Part shown: piece after piece, positions 21,185 to 32,439 of the stretch
Position numbering within the stretch: position 1 is the first letter of the stretch
Layout of the letters: each line of letters starts with the position of its first letter
Source: Amanita rubescens
Lineage: Eukaryota > Basidiomycota > Agaricomycetes > Agaricales > Amanitaceae
Length of the DNA stretch: 64,000 nucleotides
Assembly: GCA_015039365.1 (NCBI GenBank)
Contig: WION01000112.1
Span: forward strand, 89,946-153,945
Direction: 5' to 3'
Translations under genes and position numbers: made by a program
Notes under the pieces: model-generated
Databases searched by the model: none
What the model saw: the letters and a program-made list of their open reading frames with translations, nothing else
Told to the model about the DNA's origin: nothing

Positions 21185-23953
21185 ATGGGCGAATTCCCCG
21201 ACAAACTTGACATCAATGCCGTCCCACCCGAGTATCGGAAAAAAGGCGCCGACTGGTATGCTATTTCCAATCCAGACGCCGGGGGATCCTTCGATGTTCG
21301 GTTGGTACACATTCTGGCGCATGACAGGTTCGTGCTCGTCCTTGTCCAAAAACTTGCATTATCGATGGTCTCGCAGCGTTGTGTGTTGCGTCAGGTTCTC
21401 CGCCGACGGACGCTTCCTCGCTACCGGAAGTAACAGGTTCGCTCAGATATACGACGTTGAGACGGGAGGAAAGATCTGGTGAGTCATAAATTGTTCATAA
21501 TTGCCCTCGAACAAATTACTTGAATAATACTGGCAGCGTCTTGGCCCACGAAAGTGTCAAAAAGGACTTGTACATTCGTAGTTTGTGCTTCAGTCCAGGC
21601 GGTAAATTTTTGGCGACGGGCGCCGAGGATGGGCGGATCAGGGTACGAATATGGTCTAGATCCCTCGTATGCTTGCGCTAAGCCAAATGTAATGCTACAG
21701 ATATGGGATATTGCTGAAAAAAAGCTTTTGCACGTGTACGAAGGACATCGACAAGATGTTTACTCGCTCGACCTTTCGCTCGATGGACGACTCATCGCGT
21801 CCGGTTCAGGCGATAAGACGGTGAGAATATGGAACATGGCGAACGCAAATGCACCGCCCCAGGTACGTGTACTGCGCATGTCAACTTAGGGTTGCACAGC
21901 CCATCGCACGTATGTTTAGATCTTACCCACCAACAAAAATATCACGTCTGTAGCCATTTCCCCAAACGGTCGGTTCGTTGCTGCTGGTTCTCTGGGCACT
22001 GTCATCCGCATATGGGATACGGAAACGGGCCATCTGATAGAAACCCTTGGCGACCACACAGATACCGTTTATAGCATATCGTTTACACCGGACGGGAGAG
22101 GTCTCATTAGCGGGAGCTTGGATAAGACATTAAAATTGTGGGACTTGTCTGGCTTGGGACAAGAAGGTCACACAAGTCGTTGCAAGATGAGCTTGACGGG
22201 ACACAAGGTGCGTTGCTCTCGTTTCTATTCATCAGGGCTCTTATATATGCGGGTTGGCAGGACTACGTGCTTTCTGTAGCCTCCTCGCATGATGGAAAGT
22301 GGGCTGTGTCTAGTTCCAAGGACTGCGGAGTCATGTTCTGGAACTCCAAGACTGGAATCCCCCATTGCATGATACAGGGACATAAAAGTTCTGTGCTTTC
22401 GATTGGTCTAAGTCCAACAAGCGGATGCCTCGCGACGGGAGGTGGGGATTGGCAGACGAGGATATGTAAGTTCCCCTTGTTCGTCATGTATTGCTAATGG
22501 CAACGCGCGCTTGCAGGGAGTTACGAGTATGTACCACCAACACCGAAACGTAAGTCCTCCGATTTCTTCAAGTTTGGTCTAAACTTTCGTAGCCCTAGAA
22601 AATACCATGGCAGCGGAGTTGGATATCCATACTGCACCGCCCGAGTACAGAAGAGAAGGTAATGGTTGGTATGCCGTTTTCAACACCTCAATCAAGCGGG
22701 TGTTAGACGTCGAGCTGGTGCACAATTTCATGCACGAGAGGTGCGCGCACTGGTTCTAGCCAAAGACAACTGCTGAAAGAATGACATCGCAGCGTCGTGT
22801 GCTGTGTTAGATTCTCCCCGTCAGGAAAATATCTCGCGACAGGATGCAACCAGGGGGTGAACATATATGACGTCAAGACAGGAACTAAGATTTGGTGAGA
22901 GCCGGTGCTGTATCTCTGTCTCGTCTGAACGGTCGAAATAGCTCGTTGAGTCACGAAACAGCGGGAAGTTCGAAGGATTTGTACGTTCGAAGCGTGTGTT
23001 TCACTCCGGATGGCAAGTTGTTGATTACCGGTGCTGAGGATGGTCGGATCAGGGTAAGCATCCATTTTTACACTTAAAAATACGGGGACTAAACCACGTG
23101 CGTATAGGTGTGGGATATTGCAAAGAAGCGTCTTATACGTACACACGACGGACACCAAAAAGAGATTTATTCGCTCGACATTTCGCTCAATGGCAGGCTG
23201 GCCGTGTCTGGATCAGGAGATGGGACTGCCAAAGTCTGGGACTTGGTTGTTCATCGTTTGCTCATGGTAGGCATGCATAAACGACCTGATAATCATCTGA
23301 TCGTATCCAGGCTCTGACCGTTAATGATCCCGACTCGTCCGGTAATGATCCTGGAATCGCCGCCGTCGCCTTCTCTCCCAATGGCCAGTTCATCGCCACT
23401 GGCTGCCTAGACTCGACGGTCCGTATCTGGGAAGTGGCAACAGGACATATGGTCGAGAAACTCAGAGGACATAAAGATAGCGTGTATAGCGTGGCGTTTA
23501 CGCCTGATGGAAAAGAGCTCGTCAGCGGTAGTTTGGACAAGACGTTGAAACTGTGGGATGTGAGTTGGCTGAGCGTCGCGGGACAGACGCAATGCAAGAT
23601 GAGTTTGGCAGGTCACAAGGTGCGTATTTTTTCAAGTTATCATACGCTTCGGGCAGCCTGAAGTTGGTGTATCGCTAGGACTTTGTTCTTTCTGTCCTCG
23701 TATCATCCGATGGGCAGTGGCTTGTGTCTGGATCAAAAGACCTTGGAGTGATATTTTGGGATCGAACGGGAACTGCACAGTGTTTGCTCAGAGGGCATCT
23801 TAATTCAGTTATTTCGATTGCTCTGAGTCCGGGAGGAGGTTTGCTTGCGACGGGAAGCGGAGATTGGCAGGCAAAGATATGTGAGTGTATATTTTTGCTC
23901 GCGGTCCGGACCGTACTTAGTCATACCTATTAGGGAGATATGGGCCTTTTTGA
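21185..23953 (+). CDS. double WD40-propeller paralog of Tup1 without N-terminal domain (696 aa model)
   Basis: Two consecutive copies of the Tup1 C-terminal seven-bladed propeller. Copy A exons: 21185-21327, 21377-21478, 21537-21642, 21701-21862, 21920-22207, 22261-22465, 22517-22549. Copy B exons: 22593-22740, 22793-22894, 22942-23053, 23108-23266, 23311-23619, 23679-23880, 23934-23953. Every exon border matches the TUP1 gene downstream, so the copies arose through DNA. Both begin at LDI...PPEYR and keep the blade motifs ([30 protein letters not shown]). A 44-bp intron (GTAAGT donor, CTAAAC, TAG) joins A to B in frame. The tetramerisation helix and the RE/RD-rich region are absent. ATG 22607 inside B has a good context, so B could also be a separate gene. 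Role inferred: Tup1-like protein interactions without tetramer assembly. Confidence 0.75.
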
Positions 23954-24172
23954 TGAGCTGGCATTCTATATATATATACCCATGCATGTATGACTATGAC
24001 ATTGTACAATATGCACATGACGCGATTTAGGCACAGATTGGCGCGTGAGAGGGGCATGGGAAAGAACTTCCATAAAGGGTACCGGCGGCAAGAATGATGA
24101 AGGTGACACGTGTGGGAGGACATCGCCTGCACTGATCAACTTCTTCTTCCTTCTCTACCACCACCATCCGCC

Positions 24173-27081
24173 ATGTCCTCGGGCGGAATTTACAACGTAC
24201 GTCGTCCCTTCCCCGCCAGACCCCCCCTAATCTTCATTTTGAACAGCACAGAAACCTCCAGCCGACAGGTCCTCCAGCTCAGGGTGGCCCTCCGCCCCAA
24301 GCACAAAGTCGGCTGAGTGAGGCTTTCGACATGATCAGGCAGGAACACGACCTCCTTATCAGCGAAATGAACATTGTCCGTTCACAACGGGACGAGCTCG
24401 AAAACAAGGGTATGCCCCTTGCAAACTTTAAAAAAAATTAATTAAATTTAATGTATCACCTTTTCCCTAGTCGCCTCGCAAGTTAGCGAACTGAATCTCA
24501 TACGACAAGCTCTTTACGACCTCGAAAGCGCTCACAACAAAATCCGACAACAGTATGACGAAGAGATCGCCAGGCTCCGCGTTGACGTTGCTCAACAGGC
24601 GCAAGCCGCAGCCCACGCTTCTCAACAGGTCGCCTCTCAACAAGCAGCTGCAGGACAGCCTCCCGTATCGGCTGGACAATCGGGAGGAGGATCCCAGCCG
24701 CCTCCGCATCACGGTCATTCTTCACAGGGACCACCGGGACCACCTCCGCCACCTGGAGCTCCATCCGTCGGTCGTCAAGCGCCTGGTCCAGGCGTAGGCG
24801 TGGTGGGTCTCGGAGGTCCTCCTGGTTCCGGGGGATCCATTCCACCTCCGCCTGGCGCCCACCCTGGCGCCCAACCTGGCCCGGTCGGGCCCGGTTCAGC
24901 GCCATACCCAGATTCGTACTATGGCAGGGACAGATCGGAACGTGATCGCCCACCAGCGGATCAGAGAGAAGCCAAGAGACACAAGACCGACAGGATCAAA
25001 ACGGATAGGGGAGGTATGTCACCTACTGCGGGTTTTATGCCTTGTTGACGGGGGGTGCTTGTATATATAGGTTCTAGTGTACTGGGCGCTCCTGGAGGTG
25101 GACCGTTGAGCGCTGGTATACCTGTTTCAGGACCGGGCTTGGCGCCTGTTTCCGGTGCCCCCACGCCGTTTGTTCCGGAACGGGAGAGGGAGAGGGAGCG
25201 CGAGAGGGAAAGAGAACGTGAACGTGAGCGCGAACAAAGGGAGCGAGAGAGAGAACGCGAAATGGGCCTTGGCATTGGGCCACGTGACAGAGATAGGGAG
25301 CGCGAGCAGCGCGAACGTGATCGGGAGAGGGAGAGAGAAAGGGAACGAGAAAGAGTTGAGAGGGAGAGGGAGCGCGATAGGGAAAGAGAGCGTTCTGAAC
25401 GTGAACGCGAACGTGAAAGAGACAGAGAGCGAGAGAGGGACAGGGATGGTATGATGGTCGGTATCACCGGGCCTGGCGGGGTACATGTTCCTCCGTCGGG
25501 TTCCTCTGTTCCGCCTCCTGCTGGTATTTCTGGCCCTCCACCTTCACAAGGTACGGATGACAATGACTTCTATATCTCGTACTCAAAGAAGACACATAGC
25601 TGTTGTGGGCGCATTCCCTGAAGATTTGGACATCCATACGATACCACCCGAATACAAGAGGGAAGGTTCAGATTGGTATGCCGTTTTCAATCCAAAGGTC
25701 AAGAGAGTACTAGATGTCCAATTGGTGCACAACTTAATGCACGAGAGGTGCGTGTTCCGAACTTTCTTACGGGAAGTGGAAGTTTGATGGTATTGCAGCG
25801 TCGTGTGTTGCGTTAGGTTCTCGTCGGATGGCAAGTACCTCGCCACGGGATGTAACAGGACCGCGCAGATCTACGATACCAAGACGGGCGCCAAGACTTG
25901 GTAAGCCACATGTTCGCATTGTTCGATTTTTGCTGAATCATCTCGCAGCGTTCTGACAGACGAATCAGCGGGAAAGGCAGGAGACCTGTATATCCGGAGC
26001 GTATGTTTCAGTCCTGATGGCAAACTGCTTGCTACTGGTGCGGAGGATAAGCAAATCAGGGTAGGCATAGTTAATCTGTGCCACGAACAAGTACTCAACT
26101 TGGAATCGCGTAGATCTGGGACATCTCAAAGAAACGGATCGTCCGCGTGTTTGACGGACACCAACAGGAGATTTATTCGTTGGACTTTTCCCTCGATGGA
26201 CGTCTGATCGTATCTGGATCAGGCGATAAGACGGCGAGAATATGGGACATGATCAATACGGAGGCTTCACCCAAAGTAGGTTGCCTATTCCCGTCTTTTG
26301 CAGTATGGTAATCATCGATTATGTTAAGGTCCTAACCATCAATGATCCCGACTCGCTCAACAACGACGCTGGAGTTACCTCTGTCGCCATCTCCCCTAAT
26401 GGTCAATTTGTTGCTGCAGGCTCTCTGGACACTGTCGTCCGGATATGGGACGTGGCGACGGGTGTTCTCGTTGAGCGGCTGCGAGGACACAGAGACAGTG
26501 TGTACAGCGTCGCGTTCACCCCCGATGGGAAAGGACTCGTTAGTGGCAGCCTGGACAAAACGTTGAAGTTCTGGGATGTAAGTGGGTTAAACGTATCCAA
26601 TGCCAAAAGAAAGGATGGCCCCGGAGGTGGCAGCAGTGCAACTGGTCCTGGAACGCCGGGACAAGGTGCAGTCGTGAAGAGGGATGGTGAAAAGGGTAGC
26701 CCGTGCACGATGAACTTCACTGGACACAAGGTACGTTTCACCTTTTTGTTTTCTTCATTAGGCCAAGTGAGCTGATCCGATGATTTGCAGGATTATGTCC
26801 TCTCCGTTGCCGTTTCGCACGATGGACAATGGGTCGTCTCAGGGTCTAAAGACCGCGGAGTCCAATTCTGGGATGCTAGGTCTGCAGCGGTGCAGTGTAT
26901 GCTTCAGGGCCACAAAAACTCGGTCATTTCCATTGATCTGAGTCCGATGGGAGGACTGCTTGCTACGGGAAGCGGAGATTGGCAAGCAAGAATATGTACG
27001 TCATTCTCTCGTCGTCTATTGCCCACTAATGCTGAGCTTCATTTTCGCTACATAGGGAGTTACGGACCGTTGCAACTTTGA
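24173..27081 (+). CDS. TUP1: general transcriptional corepressor Tup1 (788 aa)
   Basis: Nuclear corepressor that, with Ssn6/Cyc8, is recruited by DNA-binding repressors and contacts histones. Exons: 24173-24196, 24247-24409, 24471-25013, 25071-25550, 25600-25747, 25799-25900, 25949-26060, 26114-26275, 26329-26730, 26791-26995, 27056-27081; total 789 codons, all phases consistent. The N-terminal helix [15 protein letters not shown] to [10 protein letters not shown] (about residues 26-110) is the tetramerisation domain. Then come a Gln/Pro/Gly-rich linker and a long RE/RD repeat encoded at about 25178-25446. The propeller starts at [17 protein letters not shown] and ends WSYGPLQL. ATG 24173 has the context CCGCCATGT. 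It is evidently the parent of the flanking partial copies. Confidence 0.95.
25178..25446 (+). repeat. TUP1: purine-rich (CGNGAR)n tract encoding Arg-Glu/Arg-Asp repeats in TUP1
   Basis: About 270 bp of CGNGAR/CGNGAY codons inside TUP1 exon 4 give about 90 residues of alternating Arg with Glu or Asp, broken once by a short [11 protein letters not shown] segment. It is coding, in frame, and lies between the linker and the propeller. The complement strand shows a misleading Ser/Leu-rich frame. Confidence 0.9.
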
Positions 27082-27395
27082 AAATGTGTAATGCTGAACT
27101 CGTTAATTGGACGTGTGTGTATGTGTTCATTGCTTTATATGTTGTTTCCCCTTGGTTTTTTTTCATCGTGTATCGTGTCTTTTTTTTTTGTCCTTATACT
27201 CGTGTATATACGTAGTTGATAGTTCTATATAGCATACCTACATATGTACCTGATGTACTTTTAGTGATTTGGGGTTTAGGGCCCTCCCTCCCTTCAAGTA
27301 TTCTCGGCCCGATGTGGGCGGTATTCGGAACGCGAAGATTCAGGTAGTCATTAGTCAATGTTGTCCTCAGCTGAGGCTACCTTGGATTTGGTACC
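25669..27395 (+). repeat. TUP1 3' block, source of a tandem segmental duplication
   Basis: This block (from DWYAV of exon 5 through the stop and about 310 bp of 3' flank ending GCTACCTTGGATTTGGT) recurs at 29196-30846. It includes introns and the downstream T-rich flank, so the duplication was DNA-mediated. The two are similar enough to align by eye over almost the full length. Confidence 0.85.
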
Positions 27396-27634
27396 AATCT
27401 TCAACCAACTGATCGTAAGGACAATAATTCGCCCTCTGAGCTGATCGATTGATCGATATTGATCAGTCATGGCAACCACCACCAACGGTATGATTGACAC
27501 TGCGCAAGTACGTATTCAGATATGCTATTTGGAACTATACACGACTTAAATACAGTAAAGAGAGAAACTAAACGTATCTCCAATGACGAAAATTTATCAT
27601 TATCACATCCACGAAGTTCCCACTGCTTCCCAGT
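27082..27634. other. TUP1 3' flank and kinase 5' flank
   Basis: T-rich 3' flank (TTTTTTTT at about 27180) that reappears in shortened form after the kinase-WD40 gene. A short frame from ATG 27469 (MATTTNGMIDTAQ) has a donor but no phase-compatible acceptor; I leave it out. Confidence 0.5.
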
Positions 27635-30593
27635 ATGGCAGTAAGAAGCATTCATAGCCTTTTTTCATTCGCACGGTTAAGCGCTGAAGGTCTGTCGAAT
27701 GCAGCACGATCCTGAAAGCAATACCCTCACATCGCTACTCTCTAGGCTCAGCGTTATACAGGTGCGCGGCATCATGCAGAATACACTCAGCCTAAGCCTA
27801 TTGTATAGCTCGGGTCTTCCGTGCACAACACAACGGATGTCGATCTTCTGTGCAAGCTCCTATCCAAGGAAGACTACGTTAGCATAGCTGCACAACTGAA
27901 GCATGCCTCAGACGCCAAGAATCTACTGGATTTCATACTTCATTTACTTCATGACCAATGCTTGTCAAGTTCAGATGCAACCATGGACTTGAACCGGCGA
28001 GCAAGACGATTGATGATTAAAATCATATCAAGGATGCCCGTCATGCCAAGTTTTTTATTCGCAACTGGGGTCACTATGCCAGCCAATCGGGAATACATCG
28101 GTGGTGGTGGTTTCGGGCACATTCTCAAGGGTGAACTAAGGGGGAAAGCCGTTGCGCTGAAAGTATTATACAAAACTGATAACGATGTTGTATGTTGCTC
28201 ATTTCGATGATACACCGCCGTCCATTGATCTCGGGTCCCGCAGGCTTTCTGCAGAGAGGCACTGATGTGGCGATCCCTCGATCACAACCTTGTCCTACCA
28301 TTCTTAGGAATCCATGAAGATGAATCAGCATCACAGTTCTTCCTCGTCTCACCGTACATGAAGAATGGCACTCTAGCACAGTGGCGGAAGAAAGAAAATC
28401 CATCAGTAGTTGACATAGAGGAACGCGTATGACCTTCCCTTCTTCGCCTATTTGTAGATACTCACACTTTGTGAAAGATGCTAGAACTTGCTCATGGCAT
28501 TGAATACATCCATTCAGAAGGCATAGTCCATGGCGACCTTTGCGGGGTATTTTCCCTCATCACATATGTCGTATTATTCAGCTTTTTTTTAGGCTAACAT
28601 CCTTCTGGATGACGAGCTTCATGTTCAAATCGCTGACTTCGGATTAACGCGACTCTCTGAAGCTACGAATACCCGATCAGGAGCACTACATCTCAACTTT
28701 GCCGCCCCAGAGTTATTTGGATTCTCAGAGAATGATGACTCCTCCAACGACACTCCGGTTAGAACACAAATGTCGGACGTCTATGCATTTGGATGTGTTT
28801 ACTATGAAGTGGGTAATAATAAATACGCTTATATGTTCTTGCTAAATTGCCTAGATCCATTTTGATAGTATACCTTTTGCTGGTAAACCAGACATACAAA
28901 TTTGGACTCTCATCTCTCGAGGCACACTCCCTCTCCGACAAAATGAACCGCCTTTGAGTGATGGAGCGTGGGATATGATTCAGCGCTGCTGGGTAAGGAA
29001 AGCGTCGGAACGACCCAGAATAAAAGATGTCGCGCAAACCATGATGGCTCTATACCAATCCACGTTTTCCCCAACCAATGCTCGAAATCCATTTTACTAC
29101 GAAATGCTACGAAGATTATCATTGCTACCGTTAACATCCAGCACCACGGTACGCAGACTAAGTTCTTCTGTAGACAATACTTTCCTAACCTAATTTGGTA
29201 TGCCATTTTAAATTCAAAGGTCAAGGGAGTACTGGATGTCCAATTGGTGCACAACTTAATGCACGAGAGGTGTGTGTTCCGAGCTTTCTTACGCGAAGTG
29301 GGAGCTTGATGGTATTGCAGTGTCGTGTGTTGCGTTAGATTCTCGTCGGATGGCAAGTACCTCGCCACAGGATGTAACAGGACCGCGCAGATCTACGATA
29401 CCAAGACGGGCGCCGGGATTTGGTAAGCCACATGTTCGCATTATTCGATTTTAGCTGAATTATCTCGCAGCGTTCTGACAGACGAATCAGCGGGAACAGG
29501 AGACCTGTATATCCGGAGCGTACGTTTCAGTCCCGACGACAAACTGCTTACTACTGGTGCGAGCGATGGGCAAATCAGGGTATGCGTAGTTAATTTGTGC
29601 CACAAACAAATACTCAACTTGGAATCGGGCAGATCTGGGACATCTCAAAGAAACGGATCCTGCACGTGTTCGACGGACACCAACAGGAGATTTATTCGTT
29701 GGACGTTTCCCTCGATGGACGTCTGATCGTATCTGGATCGAGCGATAAGACGGTCAAAATATGGGACATGGCCAATGCGGAGGCCCCACCCAAAGTAGGT
29801 TACCTATTCCCATATCTTGCAGTACGGTAACCGTCGATTATGTTAAGGTCCTAACCATTAATGACATTAGCTCGCTCAACAACAACGCTGCGGTTACGTC
29901 TGTCGCCATCTCCCCCAATGGTCAATTTGTTGTTGCTGGTTCTCTAGACAATGTTGTCCGGATATGGGATGCGGCGACGGGTGTTCTCCTTGATCGGCTG
30001 CGGAGTCACAGACACGGTGTATGCAGTGTCGCGTTCACCCCTGACGGGAAAGGACTCGTTAGTGGCAACTTGGATGGCACCTTGAAGTTCTGGGATGTCA
30101 GCGGTTTGAGCGTTCCGAACGCCAAAGGAAAGGATGGCCCTGGAGGCGGCAGCATTGCAACTGGTTTTGGAACGCCGGGGCAAGGCGCAGTCGTGAAGAG
30201 GGATGGTGAAATAGGTAGCCCGTGCACGATGAATTTCACCGGATACGAGGTACGCTTCACCTTTTGTTTTCTTCACTAGGTCAAGTGAGCTGATCCGATG
30301 ATTTGCAGGCTGCTGTCTTCTCCGTTGCCGTTTCGCACGACGGACAATGGGTTGTCTCTGGTTCCAAAGACTGCACAGTCCGGCTCTGGGGTGCTAGATC
30401 GGCAGCGGTGCAGTGCGTGCTCCAGGGCCACGGAAACTCGGTCATGTCCACTGATCTGAGTCCGATGGGAGGACTGCTCGCTACAGGAAGCGAAGATTGG
30501 CAAGCAAGAATATGTACGTCTCGTCGTCTAATGCTCACTAATGCTGAGCTTCATTTTCGCTACATAGGGAGTTACGGGCCGTTGCAACTTTGA
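27635..30593 (+). CDS. TKL protein kinase fused to a Tup1 WD40 propeller (753 aa model)
   Basis: Kinase exons: 27635-27640, 27705-27761, 27809-28189, 28244-28426, 28478-28546, 28593-28808, 28855-29148. They encode a helical N-terminus, a glycine loop [14 protein letters not shown], the catalytic loop [13 protein letters not shown] and IADFG, the usual mushroom TKL kinase with expected catalytic residues. WD40 exons: 29220-29269, 29321-29422, 29471-29579, 29633-29794, 29848-30249, 30309-30513, 30568-30593, ending WSYGPLQL like TUP1. The predicted joining intron 29149-29219 is phase 0, with a CTAAC branch site whose first downstream AG is the chosen acceptor. Without it the kinase stops at 29193 and the WD40 part lacks its start. 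The propeller has lost conserved GH pairs (RSHRHG, TGYE), a sign of relaxed constraint. Kinase: sure. Fusion: inferred. Confidence 0.65.
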
Positions 30594-30846
30594 AAATGTG
30601 TAATCCTGAACTCGTTAATTGGACGTGTATGTGTTCATTGCTTTATATGTTGTTTCCACTTGGTTTATCGTGTCTTTTTTGTCCTTATACTCGTGTATAT
30701 ACGTAGTTGATAGTTCTATATATATAGCATACCTGCTCCCCCCTTCAAGTATTTTCGGCCCGATGTGCTGTAGAACGCGCGTAGTCATTATTGACCATTC
30801 ACTAGTCGACGTTGTCTTAATAAACTGAGGCTACCTTGGATTTGGT
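29196..30846 (+). repeat. tandem copy of the TUP1 3' block
   Basis: Second copy of 25669-27395. Differences include CGTCGTG to TGTCGTG at the second exon start and shortened T-runs in the 3' flank. It starts abruptly within a former exon, next to the kinase gene. Confidence 0.85.
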
Positions 30847-30849
30847 CGT

Positions 30850-31780
30850 TGGAACTTACTTGTCGACTGTCGTAGTTCCGGTCGACCACAGTCGGATTGT
30901 CATAGCAGGGATTTCTGGGTCATCAATGTTGGATGCAGACGTCCTGACTTCAGGGTATGGACTCAATCGCGTCTAGGTCGAGTTCTACGATGGGAGAAAG
31001 AAAACGGGTTCAGCAGGGTTCAACAGGATATTCGGAGAAAAGCTGATTTCCAGCAAGAATCCCGTCATCAATTTTGAGGGACAGGATAGGTTGAACAGAG
31101 CTTGCGGACGAAAGAGGTGAGTGACGTGCTGACGGCGAGAGCTGACATAAAGACGGTTCATCGGCATCTTCTTATGAAAACGGCAGCGTGACGTATCCAC
31201 CGTGACACGGTCACTACCGCTCGCTTCGTTCAGCCAACCATATCGCCTCTCATGAGGCCCGCAGGAACTTCACACCGCCAGAAGCTATTGGCTTCGTAAA
31301 TCCAACTTCAACTTTCTCTGCGGATGAAAATATTATTACTGTGAATACCACTTTACCCACATCAGAAGCGGGCGCCAGCACTGCTACCCACTTAGATGCT
31401 GACCGCGACCGCGACGTTGTGATGAAGACCACCGACCATGGACATGAACAGTTTTAGCCCTTAGGCGCCGTATTACCCCAAGCAGATATAACCTCTCACG
31501 ATGAAATATATAACGGTGGATGGTTCGCCAGATAGCATATCTGAGCCGTCTGAGGTGGCTACGACTAGCGCAGAACAGCCAAATTGATACCAAAGCTCCA
31601 GATAATTGCCATTCCCTCCCAGTCAGAAACATCAAGTTCCGTACATGGCAGCCAAGTCGAGGTATGATCCGAGTCTATGAACCGTTGAACGCCACACCCC
31701 AAACCTAGACGGCAGGGACAGTTGTGGTTGATGACCACAGTTTGAAGGACGGCACCCCTCATTTAGTTTATTATTCTACT
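30850..31780. other. unannotated stretch
   Basis: Minus-strand frames at 30985-31200 and 31384-31635 are basic or mixed and share no recognisable domain. They could be the degraded 3' part of the DUF6534-like fragment at 31785-31967, but no exon joins are convincing. Confidence 0.35.
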
Positions 31781-31784
31781 GCTG

Positions 31785-31967
31785 TTATATGTCTGAGCGT
31801 TTGGTCCCACTAAGGCCTGTGGCAACATTTAGCGTGGTATGGTAGAATAGATATGCGTACATACTAGAGGCTCCAACGACACCCAGGTATATTGCACCTA
31901 TAGTTGACCTCAAGTTCAGCGGCGGGGTAGAGGGAGAGTATGTTGCCACCATGCCAGAAGGAATCAA
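31785..31967 (-). pseudogene. DUF6534-like membrane protein, 5' fragment
   Basis: LNLRSTIGAIYLGVVGAS matches the first transmembrane segment of the family and aligns with the starts of the copies at 34348 and 36147. The second exon (LYG...YFYV) is not found downstream, so only the N-terminus remains. Confidence 0.45.
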
Positions 31968-32439
31968 TGGGAGCTCGATATCGATCCCGACTTTTGAGGC
32001 AAAGGGAGAAGTTAACTAGGCACACTGGGCATAGCCCCCAAGTCAGGACGAGGATGAAGATCAGGATGTAATTAAGCCATCCTGAAATGACTCCCCGAGT
32101 CGGGAACACAACGATAACATCGTACCAAGTCCACGGGCCCGCCTCAAAGATGGTTGTCAGGACTCAAAAAGGCAATAGGGTTTGAACCCAGCAACTTCCG
32201 CAGTCAGACGATAATTATGCCGTCGCGCTTCAGTGCTCTCTTAACTACCCTTCGCAATTAATCTCCGAATCGGTAAGCGATTTACAGCGCTGGAGTTCTG
32301 GGTTAACAGCTAGTGTAGTAAAACAAGAATAAATGTACATAAGTCATACGGTAAGCCTATCGTGCGATTGTTGTATGTATGCGAAAAGCTGATGTTGAAG
32401 TGTGGTTCATTTGATCCCGATGGGCATCTGTTCTAGACT

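Noticed and set aside
24961..25563. 200-codon minus-strand frame rich in Ser, Leu and Arg
   Set aside because: It is the complement of the RE/RD repeat in TUP1 exon 4; the plus strand is clearly coding.
32180..32277. tRNA-like stretch on the minus strand (GGTTCAAACC B-box-like, TAGTTAAGAGAG A-box-like)
   Set aside because: The acceptor strands do not pair and no anticodon stem-loop of correct size can be formed. At most a tRNA-derived relic.
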